From assembly GCF_001270495.1 (NCBI RefSeq), contig NZ_LGUR01000140.1, positions 48,918-112,917 of the forward strand: a stretch of 64,000 nt of DNA. Direction: 5' to 3'. A program made the position numbers and the translations under genes. Source of the stretch: Streptomyces viridochromogenes (GTDB taxonomy: Bacteria > Actinomycetota > Actinomycetes > Streptomycetales > Streptomycetaceae). The notes below the pieces were generated by a model. That model did no database searches. It was given only the letters and a program-made list of their open reading frames with translations, and was not told where the DNA came from. How positions within the stretch are numbered: position 1 is the stretch's first letter; each line of letters starts with the position of its first letter. This document shows positions 8,543 to 16,946 of this stretch, in pieces.

Positions 8543-9325
8543 GTGTCCGCTACGCCTGTGCTGGCGTTGCGCGGGGTCTCCAAGCGGTTCGGTGCCGTTC
8601 AGGCGCTCACCGACGTAGAGCTTGAGGTCCACGCCGGTGAAGTGGTCGCCCTGGTGGGCGACAACGGCGCCGGAAAGTCCACGCTGGTCAAGACGATCGC
8701 CGGCGTGCACCCCATCGATGAGGGCGTCATCGAGTGGGACGGCAAGGCCGTCTCGATCAACCGGCCGCACGATGCCCAGAGCCTGGGCATCGCGACGGTC
8801 TACCAGGACCTCGCGCTGTGCGACAACATCGATGTCGTCGGCAACCTGTACCTGGGCCGTGAGGTCCGCAAGTGGGGCGTCCTCGACGAGGTCGAGATGG
8901 AGCGCCGCTCGCGCGAGCTGCTCCAGACGCTGTCGATCCGCATCCCCAGCGTGCGTATCCCGATCGCCTCGCTCTCCGGCGGTCAGCGCCAGACCGTGGC
9001 CATCGCCCGTTCCATGCTCGGCGAGCCCAAGCTGGTCATCCTCGACGAGCCCACCGCCGCCCTCGGCGTCGAGCAGACCGCCCAGGTCCTCGACCTGGTC
9101 GAGCGGCTGCGCGAGCGCGGCCACGCGGTCATCCTCATCAGCCACAACATGGCCGACGTCAAGGCCGTGGCGGACAAGGTCGCCGTCCTGCGCCTCGGCC
9201 GCAACAACGGCGTCTTCGAGGTCAAGACGACCTCGCAGGAGGAGATCATCTCCGCCATCACGGGCGCCACCGACAACGCCGTGACCCGCCGTGCGGCGCG
9301 CACGAACGGGGAGGGTTCCAAGTGA
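8543..9325 (+). CDS. xylG: Xylose ABC transporter ATP-binding protein (single domain)
   Basis: Cytoplasmic ATPase, 260 aa. Walker A is GDNGAGKST at residues 39-47, the signature is LSGGQRQ, Walker B is LVILDEPTAALG, and the switch histidine is in LISHNMADV. Only one nucleotide-binding domain is present, whereas the E. coli XylG/RbsA type has two fused domains, so it must work as a homodimer. GTG at 8543 is preferred over ATG at 8534 because AAGGAG occupies 8528-8533 and leaves no room for the earlier codon. Its stop overlaps the xylH start (GTGA). Confidence 0.88.
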   Translation: MSATPVLALRGVSKRFGAVQALTDVELEVHAGEVVALVGDNGAGKSTLVKTIAGVHPIDEGVIEWDGKAVSINRPHDAQSLGIATVYQDLALCDNIDVVGNLYLGREVRKWGVLDEVEMERRSRELLQTLSIRIPSVRIPIASLSGGQRQTVAIARSMLGEPKLVILDEPTAALGVEQTAQVLDLVERLRERGHAVILISHNMADVKAVADKVAVLRLGRNNGVFEVKTTSQEEIISAITGATDNAVTRRAARTNGEGSK

Positions 9326-10614
9326 GCATCGACAAGACCTCCGCGACGGCGCAGGACCACGACGTGCGCAACACCGAGGCCGCCGCGGCCGCGGTGACCG
9401 CGGTCGACCCCCGCCTGCTGGTGCAGGAGCAGGGCCTGGCCGGTTACATCGGCGAGTTCAAGCGCAAGCTGAAGGCCGGTGAGCTGGGCTCCCTGCCGGT
9501 CATCCTCGGCCTGGTCGCCATCTGCGTCATCTTCCAGAGCCTGAACTCCGCCTTCCTGTCCGCGCAGAACATCAGCGACATCACCGTCACGATGGTCGGC
9601 ACGGGCATGATCTCGGTCGGCATCGTCTTCGTGCTGCTGCTCGGCGAGATCGACCTGTCCGTCGGCTCGGTCAGTGGCGCGTCCAGCGCCATCGCGGCCG
9701 TCCTCGCGGTCAACCAGGGCTGGCCCGAGTGGGCGGCCGTGCTCATCGCCGTCGCGGCGGGTGTCGTCATCGGCATGGCGCACGGCTTCTTCTTCGCGGT
9801 GCTGGGCGCCCCCGCGTTCGCCGTCACCCTGGCCGGTCTGCTCTTCTGGCTCGGCTTCATGCTCCAGACGCTGGGCGAGAACGGCACGATCAACCTCGAC
9901 AGCGACGGCCTGATCGGCAAGCTGACGACGTACTTCTTCACGGACGTCGCGGCGGCGTACGGGCTGGCGGCCGTGGTGACGGCGGTGTTCTTCGTCACCT
10001 CCTTCCTCAGCAACCGCCGACGTGACGCGGCGGGCATCCCGTCCCGTCCGCTGAGCGACACCATCCTGCGGACGGTGCTGCTCGGTGTGGTCTCCTTCGC
10101 CGCGGCGATCATGTACAACCAGTACAAGGGCCTGCCGCTGGCCACGGTGATCTTCCTCGTCTTCCTGGTCGGCACGGACTTCGTGCTCCGCCGCACCTCG
10201 TACGGCCGCAAGGTCTTCGCCCTCGGTGGCAGCGTCGAGGCGTCCCGCCGTGCGGGTATCAACGTGACCGCGGTGCGGATCTCCGTGTTCGCCATCTCGG
10301 GTGGGTTCGCGGCGATCGGCGGCCTGTTCCTGGCCTCGAAGATCGCCTCCGCCAACCAGAGCGCCGGTACGGGTGACCTGCTGATGAACGCCATCGCGGC
10401 GGCCGTCATCGGTGGCACGTCGCTGTTCGGTGGGCGTGGGCGGACCTGGAACGCGTTGCTCGGTGTGCTGGTGATCGTGTCGATCCAGTACGGGCTCCAG
10501 CTGGAGTCGATCGCCGAGCCGGTGAAGTACATGATCACCGCGGGTGTGCTGTTGACCACGGTGGTGATCGACTCCATCACTCGTAAGACGCAGAAGACCG
10601 CCGGTCGAGCGTAG
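9322..10614 (+). CDS. xylH: Xylose ABC transporter permease
   Basis: Membrane permease of 430 aa, RbsC/XylH family. A hydrophilic tail of about 60 residues precedes roughly ten membrane segments. The conserved core includes GEIDLSVGSVSG and GRKVFALGGSVEASRRAGINV. The GTG start overlaps the xylG stop by four bases, implying translational coupling. The last gene of the xylose operon; the region after it carries a dispersed repeat. Confidence 0.88.
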   Translation: MSIDKTSATAQDHDVRNTEAAAAAVTAVDPRLLVQEQGLAGYIGEFKRKLKAGELGSLPVILGLVAICVIFQSLNSAFLSAQNISDITVTMVGTGMISVGIVFVLLLGEIDLSVGSVSGASSAIAAVLAVNQGWPEWAAVLIAVAAGVVIGMAHGFFFAVLGAPAFAVTLAGLLFWLGFMLQTLGENGTINLDSDGLIGKLTTYFFTDVAAAYGLAAVVTAVFFVTSFLSNRRRDAAGIPSRPLSDTILRTVLLGVVSFAAAIMYNQYKGLPLATVIFLVFLVGTDFVLRRTSYGRKVFALGGSVEASRRAGINVTAVRISVFAISGGFAAIGGLFLASKIASANQSAGTGDLLMNAIAAAVIGGTSLFGGRGRTWNALLGVLVIVSIQYGLQLESIAEPVKYMITAGVLLTTVVIDSITRKTQKTAGRA

Positions 10615-10650
10615 GGACCCGCCGCAGGGGCGTGGGTGGATTGCCGTGTG

Positions 10651-10698
10651 CCGGTCCGTTGTGGCTGGTCGCGCAGTTCCCCGCGCCCCTTCGGGGCG
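10651..10698 (-). repeat. Dispersed Streptomyces intergenic repeat, short form (copy 1)
   Basis: On the minus strand it reads GGGGCGCGGGGAACTGCGCG followed by ACCAGCCAC. It matches the copy at 37721 closely and shares its ends with the longer copies at 21375, 28145 and 58581. The terminal CGCCCCGAAGGGGCG can form a hairpin and may act as the xylH terminator. Confidence 0.7.
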
Positions 10699-10762
10699 TT
10701 GTAGCACGGGGTGTTACCGGGTAGAGCCGATTGCGTGACCTACGACGGGTGGGCCGGGAACC

Positions 10763-10787
10763 TTCCGCCGAGGCGGAACATTAGACT
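10763..10787 (+). promoter_or_regulatory. dxs promoter with overlapping palindrome
   Basis: TAGACT at 10782-10787 fits a Streptomyces -10 box. Directly upstream is the inverted repeat TTCCGCC-GA-GGCGGAA (10763-10778), which covers the -35 position and is a candidate operator. The dxs start is 49 nt downstream of the -10 box. Confidence 0.45.
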
Positions 10788-10835
10788 CGACAAGCCCGGC
10801 AACAGCTCGAAAAGCTCTACTGCAAGGAGGCACGG

Positions 10836-12764
10836 GTGCCGCTGCTGACCCGCATCACGGGACCGCGCGATCTGGACCGGCTCAGCCCTGAGCAGCTGGA
10901 CCAGCTGGCAGAGGAGATCCGCACCTTCCTCGTCGAGGCGGTTTCCAAGACCGGCGGCCACCTCGGCCCCAACCTCGGTGTGGTGGAGCTGACCATCGCC
11001 CTGCACCGGGTCTTCGACTCGCCCAGGGACAAGGTGCTCTGGGACACCGGCCACCAGTCCTACGTCCACAAGCTGCTCACCGGCCGCCAGGACTTCAGCA
11101 GGCTGAAGATGAAGGGCGGCCTGTCGGGCTACCCCTCGCAGGCGGAGTCCGAGCACGACGTCATCGAGAACTCCCACGCCTCGACCGTCCTCGGCTGGGC
11201 CGACGGCCTCGCCAAAGCCAACCAGCTGCGCAAACGCGACGACCATGTCGTGGCCGTCATCGGTGACGGTGCCCTGACCGGCGGTATGGCCTGGGAGGCG
11301 CTGAACAACATCGCCGAGGCCAAGGACCGCCCGCTCGTCATCGTCGTCAACGACAACGAGCGGTCGTACGCGCCGACGATCGGCGGTCTCGCGAACCATC
11401 TGGCGACGCTGCGCACGACCGACGGCTACGAGCGCTTCCTCACCCGGACGAAGGAGATCCTCGACCGCACGCCGGTCGTCGGCAGGCCCCTGTACGAGAC
11501 CCTGCACGGGGCCAAGAAGGGCCTGAAGGACTTCATCGCGCCGCAGGGCATGTTCGAGGACCTCGGCCTGAAGTACGTCGGGCCGATCGACGGGCACGAC
11601 ATCGAGGCCCTGGAGTCGGCGCTCGCGCGCGCCAAGCGGTTCGGCGGCCCGGTCATCGTGCACTGCCTCACCGAGAAGGGCCGCGGCTACCAGCCCGCCC
11701 TCCAGGACGAGGCCGACCGCTTCCACGGCATCGGCCCCATCCACCCCGACACCGGCCTGCCGGTCAAGGCCTCGGGCGCCGACTGGACGTCCGTCTTCGG
11801 CGACGAGATGGTCAAGCTCGGCAAGGAGCGCGAGGACATCGTGGCGATCACCGCCGCGATGCTGCAGCCGGTCGGCCTGAAGAAGTTCGCGGACACCTTC
11901 CCGGACCGGATCTACGACGTCGGCATCGCCGAGCAGCACGGCGCCGTGTCCGCGGCCGGCCTGGCGACGGGCGGCGTGCACCCCGTCTTCGCCGTCTACG
12001 CCACCTTCCTCAACCGCGCCTTCGACCAGGTGCTCATGGATGTCGCGCTGCACAAGTGCGGGGTCACCTTCGTGCTCGACCGGGCCGGCGTCACCGGCAC
12101 CGACGGCGCCTCCCACAACGGCATGTGGGACATGTCGATCCTCCAGGTCGTGCCCGGCCTGCGGCTCGCCGCGCCGCGCGACGCCGACCAGGTGCGGGCG
12201 CAGCTGCGCGAGGCCGTCGAGGTCAAGGACGCGCCGACCGTCGTCCGCTTCTCCAAGGGTGCCGTCGGTCCCGCCGTGCCCGCCGTCGGCCGGGTCGGCG
12301 GCATGGACGTCCTGCGTGAGCCGGGGACGGACACGCCCGACGTGCTGCTCGTCTCCGTGGGCGCGCTGGCCCCCATGTGCCTGGAGATCGCCTCGCTCCT
12401 CGACAAGCAGGGCATCACCACCACCGTCGTCGACCCGCGCTGGGTCAAGCCCGTCGACGAGGCCATGGCCCCGCTCGCCGAGCGGCACCGCGTGGTCGTC
12501 ACCGTCGAGGACAACTCCCGGGTCGGCGGCGTCGGCTCGGCGGTCGCGCAGGCCCTGCGCGACGCGGGCGTCGACCTCCCCCTGCGGGACTTCGGCATCC
12601 CGCCGCGCTTCCTCGACCACGCCTCACGCGCCGAGGTGATGGCGGAGATCGGCCTCACCGCCCCGGACATCGCCCGCCAGGTCACCGGACTGGTCTCCAA
12701 GCTGGACGGCCGGTTCGACCGTACGGCTGCCGAGGTCGACTCGGTGGAGCCCGCGCGCGACTGA
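10836..12764 (+). CDS. dxs: 1-deoxy-D-xylulose-5-phosphate synthase
   Basis: Thiamine-diphosphate enzyme of 642 aa that joins pyruvate and glyceraldehyde 3-phosphate in the first step of the MEP isoprenoid pathway. The N-terminal transketolase domain has [17 protein letters not shown], the ThDP/metal motif [16 protein letters not shown] and [13 protein letters not shown]. The pyrimidine-binding domain has [20 protein letters not shown], and a C-terminal transketolase domain follows. Length is normal for the family. GTG at 10836 has AAGGAGG 5 nt upstream. It is monocistronic, bounded by its own promoter and the terminator at 12785. Confidence 0.97.
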   Translation: MPLLTRITGPRDLDRLSPEQLDQLAEEIRTFLVEAVSKTGGHLGPNLGVVELTIALHRVFDSPRDKVLWDTGHQSYVHKLLTGRQDFSRLKMKGGLSGYPSQAESEHDVIENSHASTVLGWADGLAKANQLRKRDDHVVAVIGDGALTGGMAWEALNNIAEAKDRPLVIVVNDNERSYAPTIGGLANHLATLRTTDGYERFLTRTKEILDRTPVVGRPLYETLHGAKKGLKDFIAPQGMFEDLGLKYVGPIDGHDIEALESALARAKRFGGPVIVHCLTEKGRGYQPALQDEADRFHGIGPIHPDTGLPVKASGADWTSVFGDEMVKLGKEREDIVAITAAMLQPVGLKKFADTFPDRIYDVGIAEQHGAVSAAGLATGGVHPVFAVYATFLNRAFDQVLMDVALHKCGVTFVLDRAGVTGTDGASHNGMWDMSILQVVPGLRLAAPRDADQVRAQLREAVEVKDAPTVVRFSKGAVGPAVPAVGRVGGMDVLREPGTDTPDVLLVSVGALAPMCLEIASLLDKQGITTTVVDPRWVKPVDEAMAPLAERHRVVVTVEDNSRVGGVGSAVAQALRDAGVDLPLRDFGIPPRFLDHASRAEVMAEIGLTAPDIARQVTGLVSKLDGRFDRTAAEVDSVEPARD

Positions 12765-12784
12765 CGCGAGCCATAGCGCCGAAC

Positions 12785-12824
12785 GGGCCGGTTTCACCAC
12801 CGTCAGGGGTGGTGAAACCGGCCC
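12785..12824 (+). terminator. Intrinsic terminator after dxs
   Basis: Perfect 17-bp stem (12785-12801 with 12808-12824) and a 6-nt loop, 20 bp after the dxs stop. Confidence 0.85.
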
Positions 12825-12909
12825 ATCTGTGTGAATCCCCCGGCGCCGGGGCAGGCGTACCACGCCCCCTCTTGATCATGCCGAGGACGCAAGCGCGGGA
12901 GGTACGACC

Positions 12910-14427
12910 GTGAGCAGCACACTCTTCCGGACGAAGAGAGTCGAGCAGTCCATCCTCGATACCGAGGAGCCAGAGCACGCGCTCAAGAAGTCCTTGTCCG
13001 CGCTGGATCTGACCGTCTTCGGCGTCGGTGTCATCATCGGCACCGGCATCTTCGTGCTCACCGGCACCGTAGCGAAGAACAACGCCGGGCCCGCGGTGGC
13101 CCTGGCGTTCGTCGCGGCCGGCGTCGCCTGTGCGCTCGCCGCGCTCTGTTATGCCGAGTTCGCCTCCACGGTCCCGGTCGCCGGGTCCGCGTACACGTTC
13201 TCGTACGCCTCGCTCGGCGAACTGCCCGCCTGGATCATCGGCTGGGACCTGGTCCTGGAGTTCGCGCTCGGGACGGCGGTGGTGGCCGTCGGCTGGTCCG
13301 GCTACATCCAGTCGCTCATGGACAACGCGGGCTGGGAGATGCCCGCGAGCCTGGGCAGCCGGGAGGGCGCCGACGTCTTCGGCTTCGACATCCTCGCCGC
13401 CGCACTCGTCCTCGTCCTCACCTGCATCCTCGTGGTCGGCATGAAGCTGTCCGCGCGGATCACGTCCCTCGTCGTCGCCATCAAGGTGACCGTCGTCCTC
13501 GTCGTGATCATCGCGGGCGCGTTCCTCATCGACGGCGACAACTACGACCCCTTCATCCCGAAGCAGAAGGCCGTGGAGGCCGGGGACAGTCTCCAGTCGC
13601 CACTGATCCAGCTGATGTTCGGCTGGGCGCCCTCCAACTTCGGCGTGATGGGCATCTTCACCGCCGCCTCGGTCGTGTTCTTCGCCTTCATCGGCTTCGA
13701 CGTCGTGGCCACCGCCGCCGAGGAGACCAAGAACCCGCAGCGCGACATGCCCCGCGGCATCATCGGCTCCCTCATCATCTGCACCACCCTGTACGTCGCC
13801 GTGTCCATCGTCGTCACCGGCATGCAGCACTACAGCCGGCTGTCCGTGGACGCCCCGCTCGCCGACGCCTTCAAGGCCACCGGACACCCCTGGTTCGCGG
13901 GCTTCATCAGCTTCGGAGCGGCGGTCGGCCTGACGACGGTCTGCATGATCCTGCTCCTCGGCCAGACCCGCGTCTTCTTCGCGATGAGCCGCGACGGGCT
14001 GCTGCCCCGCTTCTTCTCCCACGTCCACCCGCGGTTCAAGACCCCGCACCGCCCGACCATCCTGCTCGGCGTGGTCATCGCGGTCCTCGCCGGCTTCACC
14101 CCGCTGACCGAACTCGCCGCCCTGGTGAACATCGGCACCCTGTTCGCCTTCGTGGTCGTCGCCATCGGCGTGATCATCCTCCGCAAGACCCGCCCCGACC
14201 TGCACCGGTCCTTCCGCACCCCCTGGGTGCCGGTCATTCCGATCCTGTCGGTGTGCGCCTCGCTGTGGCTGATGATCAACCTGCCCGCGGAGACGTGGGT
14301 GCGGTTCGCCATCTGGATGGCCGCCGGCTTCTTCGTGTACTTCCTCTACGGCCGCTCCCACAGCCGTCTCGGACGGCACCAGGAGACGACCGTGGACGAG
14401 GTGGAGAAGGGGGAGGGCACCGCGTAG
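12910..14427 (+). CDS. APC-family cationic amino-acid permease
   Basis: Integral membrane transporter, 505 aa with about 12 helices, of the APC superfamily CAT group (YfnA-like). Helix 1 carries the unwound substrate motif GVIIGTGIFVLTG, and helix 2 to 3 has PVAGSAYTFSYASLGELPAW. The loop AAEETKNPQRDMPRGIIGS is the family signature. GTG at 12910 has GGGAGG 7 nt upstream. It is transcribed alone and faces a convergent operon across a hairpin at 14445-14490. Substrate, probably a basic amino acid, is inferred from family only. Confidence 0.88.
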   Translation: MSSTLFRTKRVEQSILDTEEPEHALKKSLSALDLTVFGVGVIIGTGIFVLTGTVAKNNAGPAVALAFVAAGVACALAALCYAEFASTVPVAGSAYTFSYASLGELPAWIIGWDLVLEFALGTAVVAVGWSGYIQSLMDNAGWEMPASLGSREGADVFGFDILAAALVLVLTCILVVGMKLSARITSLVVAIKVTVVLVVIIAGAFLIDGDNYDPFIPKQKAVEAGDSLQSPLIQLMFGWAPSNFGVMGIFTAASVVFFAFIGFDVVATAAEETKNPQRDMPRGIIGSLIICTTLYVAVSIVVTGMQHYSRLSVDAPLADAFKATGHPWFAGFISFGAAVGLTTVCMILLLGQTRVFFAMSRDGLLPRFFSHVHPRFKTPHRPTILLGVVIAVLAGFTPLTELAALVNIGTLFAFVVVAIGVIILRKTRPDLHRSFRTPWVPVIPILSVCASLWLMINLPAETWVRFAIWMAAGFFVYFLYGRSHSRLGRHQETTVDEVEKGEGTA

Positions 14428-14444
14428 CCGGACCCCGACGCCAC

Positions 14445-14490
14445 GGGACCGCGTACGGCAGCCGGCTACGGCCGAACCGTACGCGGTCCC
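14445..14490. terminator. Bidirectional terminator overlapping a coding 3' end
   Basis: Perfect 14-bp inverted repeat (14445-14458 with 14477-14490) between two convergent genes. The right arm lies inside the last codons of the NYN-domain gene that ends at 14466, so the hairpin is partly coding. Confidence 0.7.
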
Positions 14491-14843
14491 GCCACGTCCG
14501 CCCCCAACTCCGTCACCCTGCGCCGCAGTTCCCGATCAGCGGTCACCACCAGGCAGGTCCGCCCGGCCTCCCGCGCCACCAGCTCCACCATGTGATCGTC
14601 CCCGCTCCCCGCGGCGGGCTCGACGCGCACGCCCGGCACGGACTCCACGCCCCGAGCGGCCCCCTCCACCACGAGCACGATCTCCACGGGCCCCGCATGC
14701 CCCGGCACCCCGTCCGCCGCCAGCCGGTCCCGCAGCCGCTCCGCGGCCCCCCGCCGGTCCCGCCACCACCCGTCGGGCACCGACCCGACGACATTCGCGG
14801 CGTCGACGATCACGAGCAGGGGAGCGCCGGAGTCCTCATTCAT
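14466..14843 (-). CDS. NYN/PIN-like putative ribonuclease
   Basis: Small protein of 125 aa with a PIN/NYN-like nuclease pattern: an N-terminal strand with an acidic residue (LLVIVDAANVVGS, D14), a central acidic pair (GDDHMVELV) and a C-terminal TADRELRRRV like that of YacP proteins. Homologues are often labelled NTP pyrophosphohydrolase, which the motifs do not support. ATG at 14843 overlaps the 3' end of the upstream oxidoreductase gene by 8 bp, so translation is probably coupled. Biological RNA target unknown. Confidence 0.75.
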   Translation of the reverse strand: MNEDSGAPLLVIVDAANVVGSVPDGWWRDRRGAAERLRDRLAADGVPGHAGPVEIVLVVEGAARGVESVPGVRVEPAAGSGDDHMVELVAREAGRTCLVVTADRELRRRVTELGADVAGPRTVRP

Positions 14844-15744
14844 GGGGCAAGGGTCGCACGGCGGTTCCCTCCTCGAAGCTGGCGAAGTACGCCGCCGCCA
14901 TGTCCTCGTCGCCGTGCCCCTGCGCATCCGCCCGTTCGAACCGCTCCGCGCTCGCCGCGGCCACATCCAGGCGCGCCCCGTGCCGCTCACCCGCCTCCAC
15001 GATGAGCCGCGCGTCCTTCGCCGCCGTGGCCACGGAGAACTGCGCCGGGGACAGCCCGCCGTTCAGCACCAGCCCGGACTTGGCGCGCAGATACCCCATG
15101 TCGAGCGGGCCGCCTTCGATCACCTCGAAGAACCGTTGCGGATCCACGTCCAGGGCCTTGGACAACGCCAGCACCTCACCGGCCGCGTTCGTCACCGCGA
15201 GCACCCAGCTGTTGGCGACCAGCTTCAGCCGTGTCGCCGTCCCGGCCCCGCCGTCCTCCCCGGTCCACACCGTACGGGCGCCCACCGCGTCGAACACCGG
15301 CGTCACCGTCTGCCGCCCCTCGACCGGCCCCGCCGCCAGCACGGTGAGCTGACCGGCCTCGGCGGGCCCGCGGGTGCCGAGCACGGGGGCGTCGTAGAAG
15401 ACCAGGCCGTGCTCGCGGGCGAAGCCGGCCAGGTCGGTGATCGCCTCGATGCCGGCGGTCGTCGACTGCATCCACGCGACGCCGGAGCCCAGGGCGGGCG
15501 CGGCCGCCCGCATGACGTCCAGGGTCGCGGGACCGTCGTACAGCATGGTCAGGACGACGGCGGCGCCCTGAACCGCCTCGGCGGGGCTGTCGGCGACGAA
15601 GGCGCCGTCGGCGGCCAAGGGCTCGGCCTTGGCCCGGGTGCGGTTCCAGACGCGGACGGAGTGCCCGGCCTTCGTGAGGTTGCGGGCCATCGCGGCGCCC
15701 ATGATGCCGGTGCCCAGGACGCTCACGGTGAACTTGTCGGTCAT
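14836..15744 (-). CDS. NAD(P)-dependent beta-hydroxyacid dehydrogenase-like oxidoreductase
   Basis: 302-aa protein of the 6-phosphogluconate/3-hydroxyisobutyrate dehydrogenase family. The Rossmann motif is at the N-terminus (VSVLGTGIMGAAMARNL). It is followed by the WNRTRAKAEPL cofactor loop, the substrate region FYDAPVLGTRGPAEAGQLTV and the catalytic-lysine helix with LKLVANSWV. ATG at 15744 is the natural start; the frame stays open far upstream but that part lacks protein character. A palindrome at 15775-15787 just before the gene suggests a dedicated regulator. It is the first gene of a two-gene operon with the NYN protein. Substrate unknown. Confidence 0.88.
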   Translation of the reverse strand: MTDKFTVSVLGTGIMGAAMARNLTKAGHSVRVWNRTRAKAEPLAADGAFVADSPAEAVQGAAVVLTMLYDGPATLDVMRAAAPALGSGVAWMQSTTAGIEAITDLAGFAREHGLVFYDAPVLGTRGPAEAGQLTVLAAGPVEGRQTVTPVFDAVGARTVWTGEDGGAGTATRLKLVANSWVLAVTNAAGEVLALSKALDVDPQRFFEVIEGGPLDMGYLRAKSGLVLNGGLSPAQFSVATAAKDARLIVEAGERHGARLDVAAASAERFERADAQGHGDEDMAAAYFASFEEGTAVRPLPHE

Positions 15745-15774
15745 GACGTCGACTTCCTGTTCTGGTACGGACGT

Positions 15775-15787
15775 TACCGGTCCGGTA
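15775..15787. promoter_or_regulatory. Palindrome upstream of oxidoreductase gene
   Basis: TACCGG-T-CCGGTA, 13 bp, is a perfect inverted repeat 30 bp upstream of the oxidoreductase ATG. Position and symmetry suit a repressor site. No regulator gene is adjacent. Confidence 0.35.
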
Positions 15788-15897
15788 TGACCAAGATCAT
15801 GCTTACATGCGTGGGGTGGTTTCGGGAGGGCCGAGTCGGACCGCCCGGAGCAGGGGGCGGGAGACGGCCGTGAGCCTGCCCCGCATATGGTGATCCG

Positions 15898-16914
15898 GTG
15901 AACGGCGACTGGCTCATCCGCGGCCGTGACGGCCGCCTCAGCGTCTATCTGCCGACCGACGAGGCCGTCCTGTGCCGGGCGGAACTCGGGCCCGGCGGCC
16001 CCTGGGAACCCGCGCGCCGGGTCGGCGGCGAACAGCGGCTGCGCCCCGGCCCCGCGTTCGGCCAGGGCGCCGACGCCTACGCCCATCTGGCCGCCTGGCG
16101 TCCCACCAAGCCGGGGGAGTCGGGCCTGGTCCACTCCACGCACTTCCGCCCGCGCCTGGCCGCCCTGGACTGGGTCTCCATCGGCCACCCGGACCGGACC
16201 GGCGACCGCACCGGCACGCCCGCCGTCACGGTCGACGCGCAGGGGCGGGCCCATGTCTTCGTCCCCAACAAGGGCGGCGGCGTGAGCATGCGCGGCCAGA
16301 AGGAGGTCGGCGGCTGGGGCCCCTGGCGCGACCTCAAGGGGCGCGACGTACAGGACGACCTGGCTGCCGTGACCGGCGAGTCCGGACTGGTGGAGCTCTA
16401 CGCGGCCGTCCCGGGCGCCCTCCTGCACTGGCAGCAGGAGAAGCCGGGCGCCGTCCCGGTCCTGGAGGAGGCGATGGAGGCCCCGGTCCGCCCGGGCACC
16501 CTGTACGCCCTGGCCACCTCCGCGGACCACACGACCCTCTTCTACGCCGAGGAATCCGGCGACCTGTGCGCCTGGCGCCCCGGCACCAAGCCGGTCACCC
16601 TGCTGGCGTCCGCGGGCCCCGGCCCGGTCTCCGCGATCCGCTGCGAACTCGACGGCCACGACTGCACGTTGCTCGCCCAGCGCTCGGCGAGCGGCCGCGT
16701 GGCCTTCGCCGCGTATCCGACGGAGCAGGAGTCGGCGGGGGCGTGGTGGACCGAGTCGGGGCCGCAGTTGCCGGTGGACGCGGTGGTGGCGCTGGCGCTG
16801 GACGAGGAGGGCCGCGTGGTGGCGGCCACGCTGTCGCCGTCGACGGGGCAGCTGCTCATCACCCGGCGCAAGGACGAGCCGGGGCTGGCGCTGGAGGCGT
16901 GGCGGGAGGTCTGA
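15898..16914 (+). CDS. Hypothetical protein, possible beta-propeller lectin-like
   Basis: 338-aa cytoplasmic protein with no signal peptide or membrane segment. It repeats a pattern of roughly 45-50 residues with tryptophan-centred strands: GPWEPARRVG, GGWGPWRDLKG, ALLHWQQ, DLCAWRPG and AGAWWTES. This resembles small lectin-like beta-propellers, but no catalytic motif is visible and the assignment is inference. GTG at 15898 has only a weak ribosome site, so the start is uncertain. The next gene follows after 32 bp and may be cotranscribed. Confidence 0.65.
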   Translation: MNGDWLIRGRDGRLSVYLPTDEAVLCRAELGPGGPWEPARRVGGEQRLRPGPAFGQGADAYAHLAAWRPTKPGESGLVHSTHFRPRLAALDWVSIGHPDRTGDRTGTPAVTVDAQGRAHVFVPNKGGGVSMRGQKEVGGWGPWRDLKGRDVQDDLAAVTGESGLVELYAAVPGALLHWQQEKPGAVPVLEEAMEAPVRPGTLYALATSADHTTLFYAEESGDLCAWRPGTKPVTLLASAGPGPVSAIRCELDGHDCTLLAQRSASGRVAFAAYPTEQESAGAWWTESGPQLPVDAVVALALDEEGRVVAATLSPSTGQLLITRRKDEPGLALEAWREV

Positions 16915-16946
16915 CCCGCCGGACAGCGGTAGGGCAGAATCACCGC

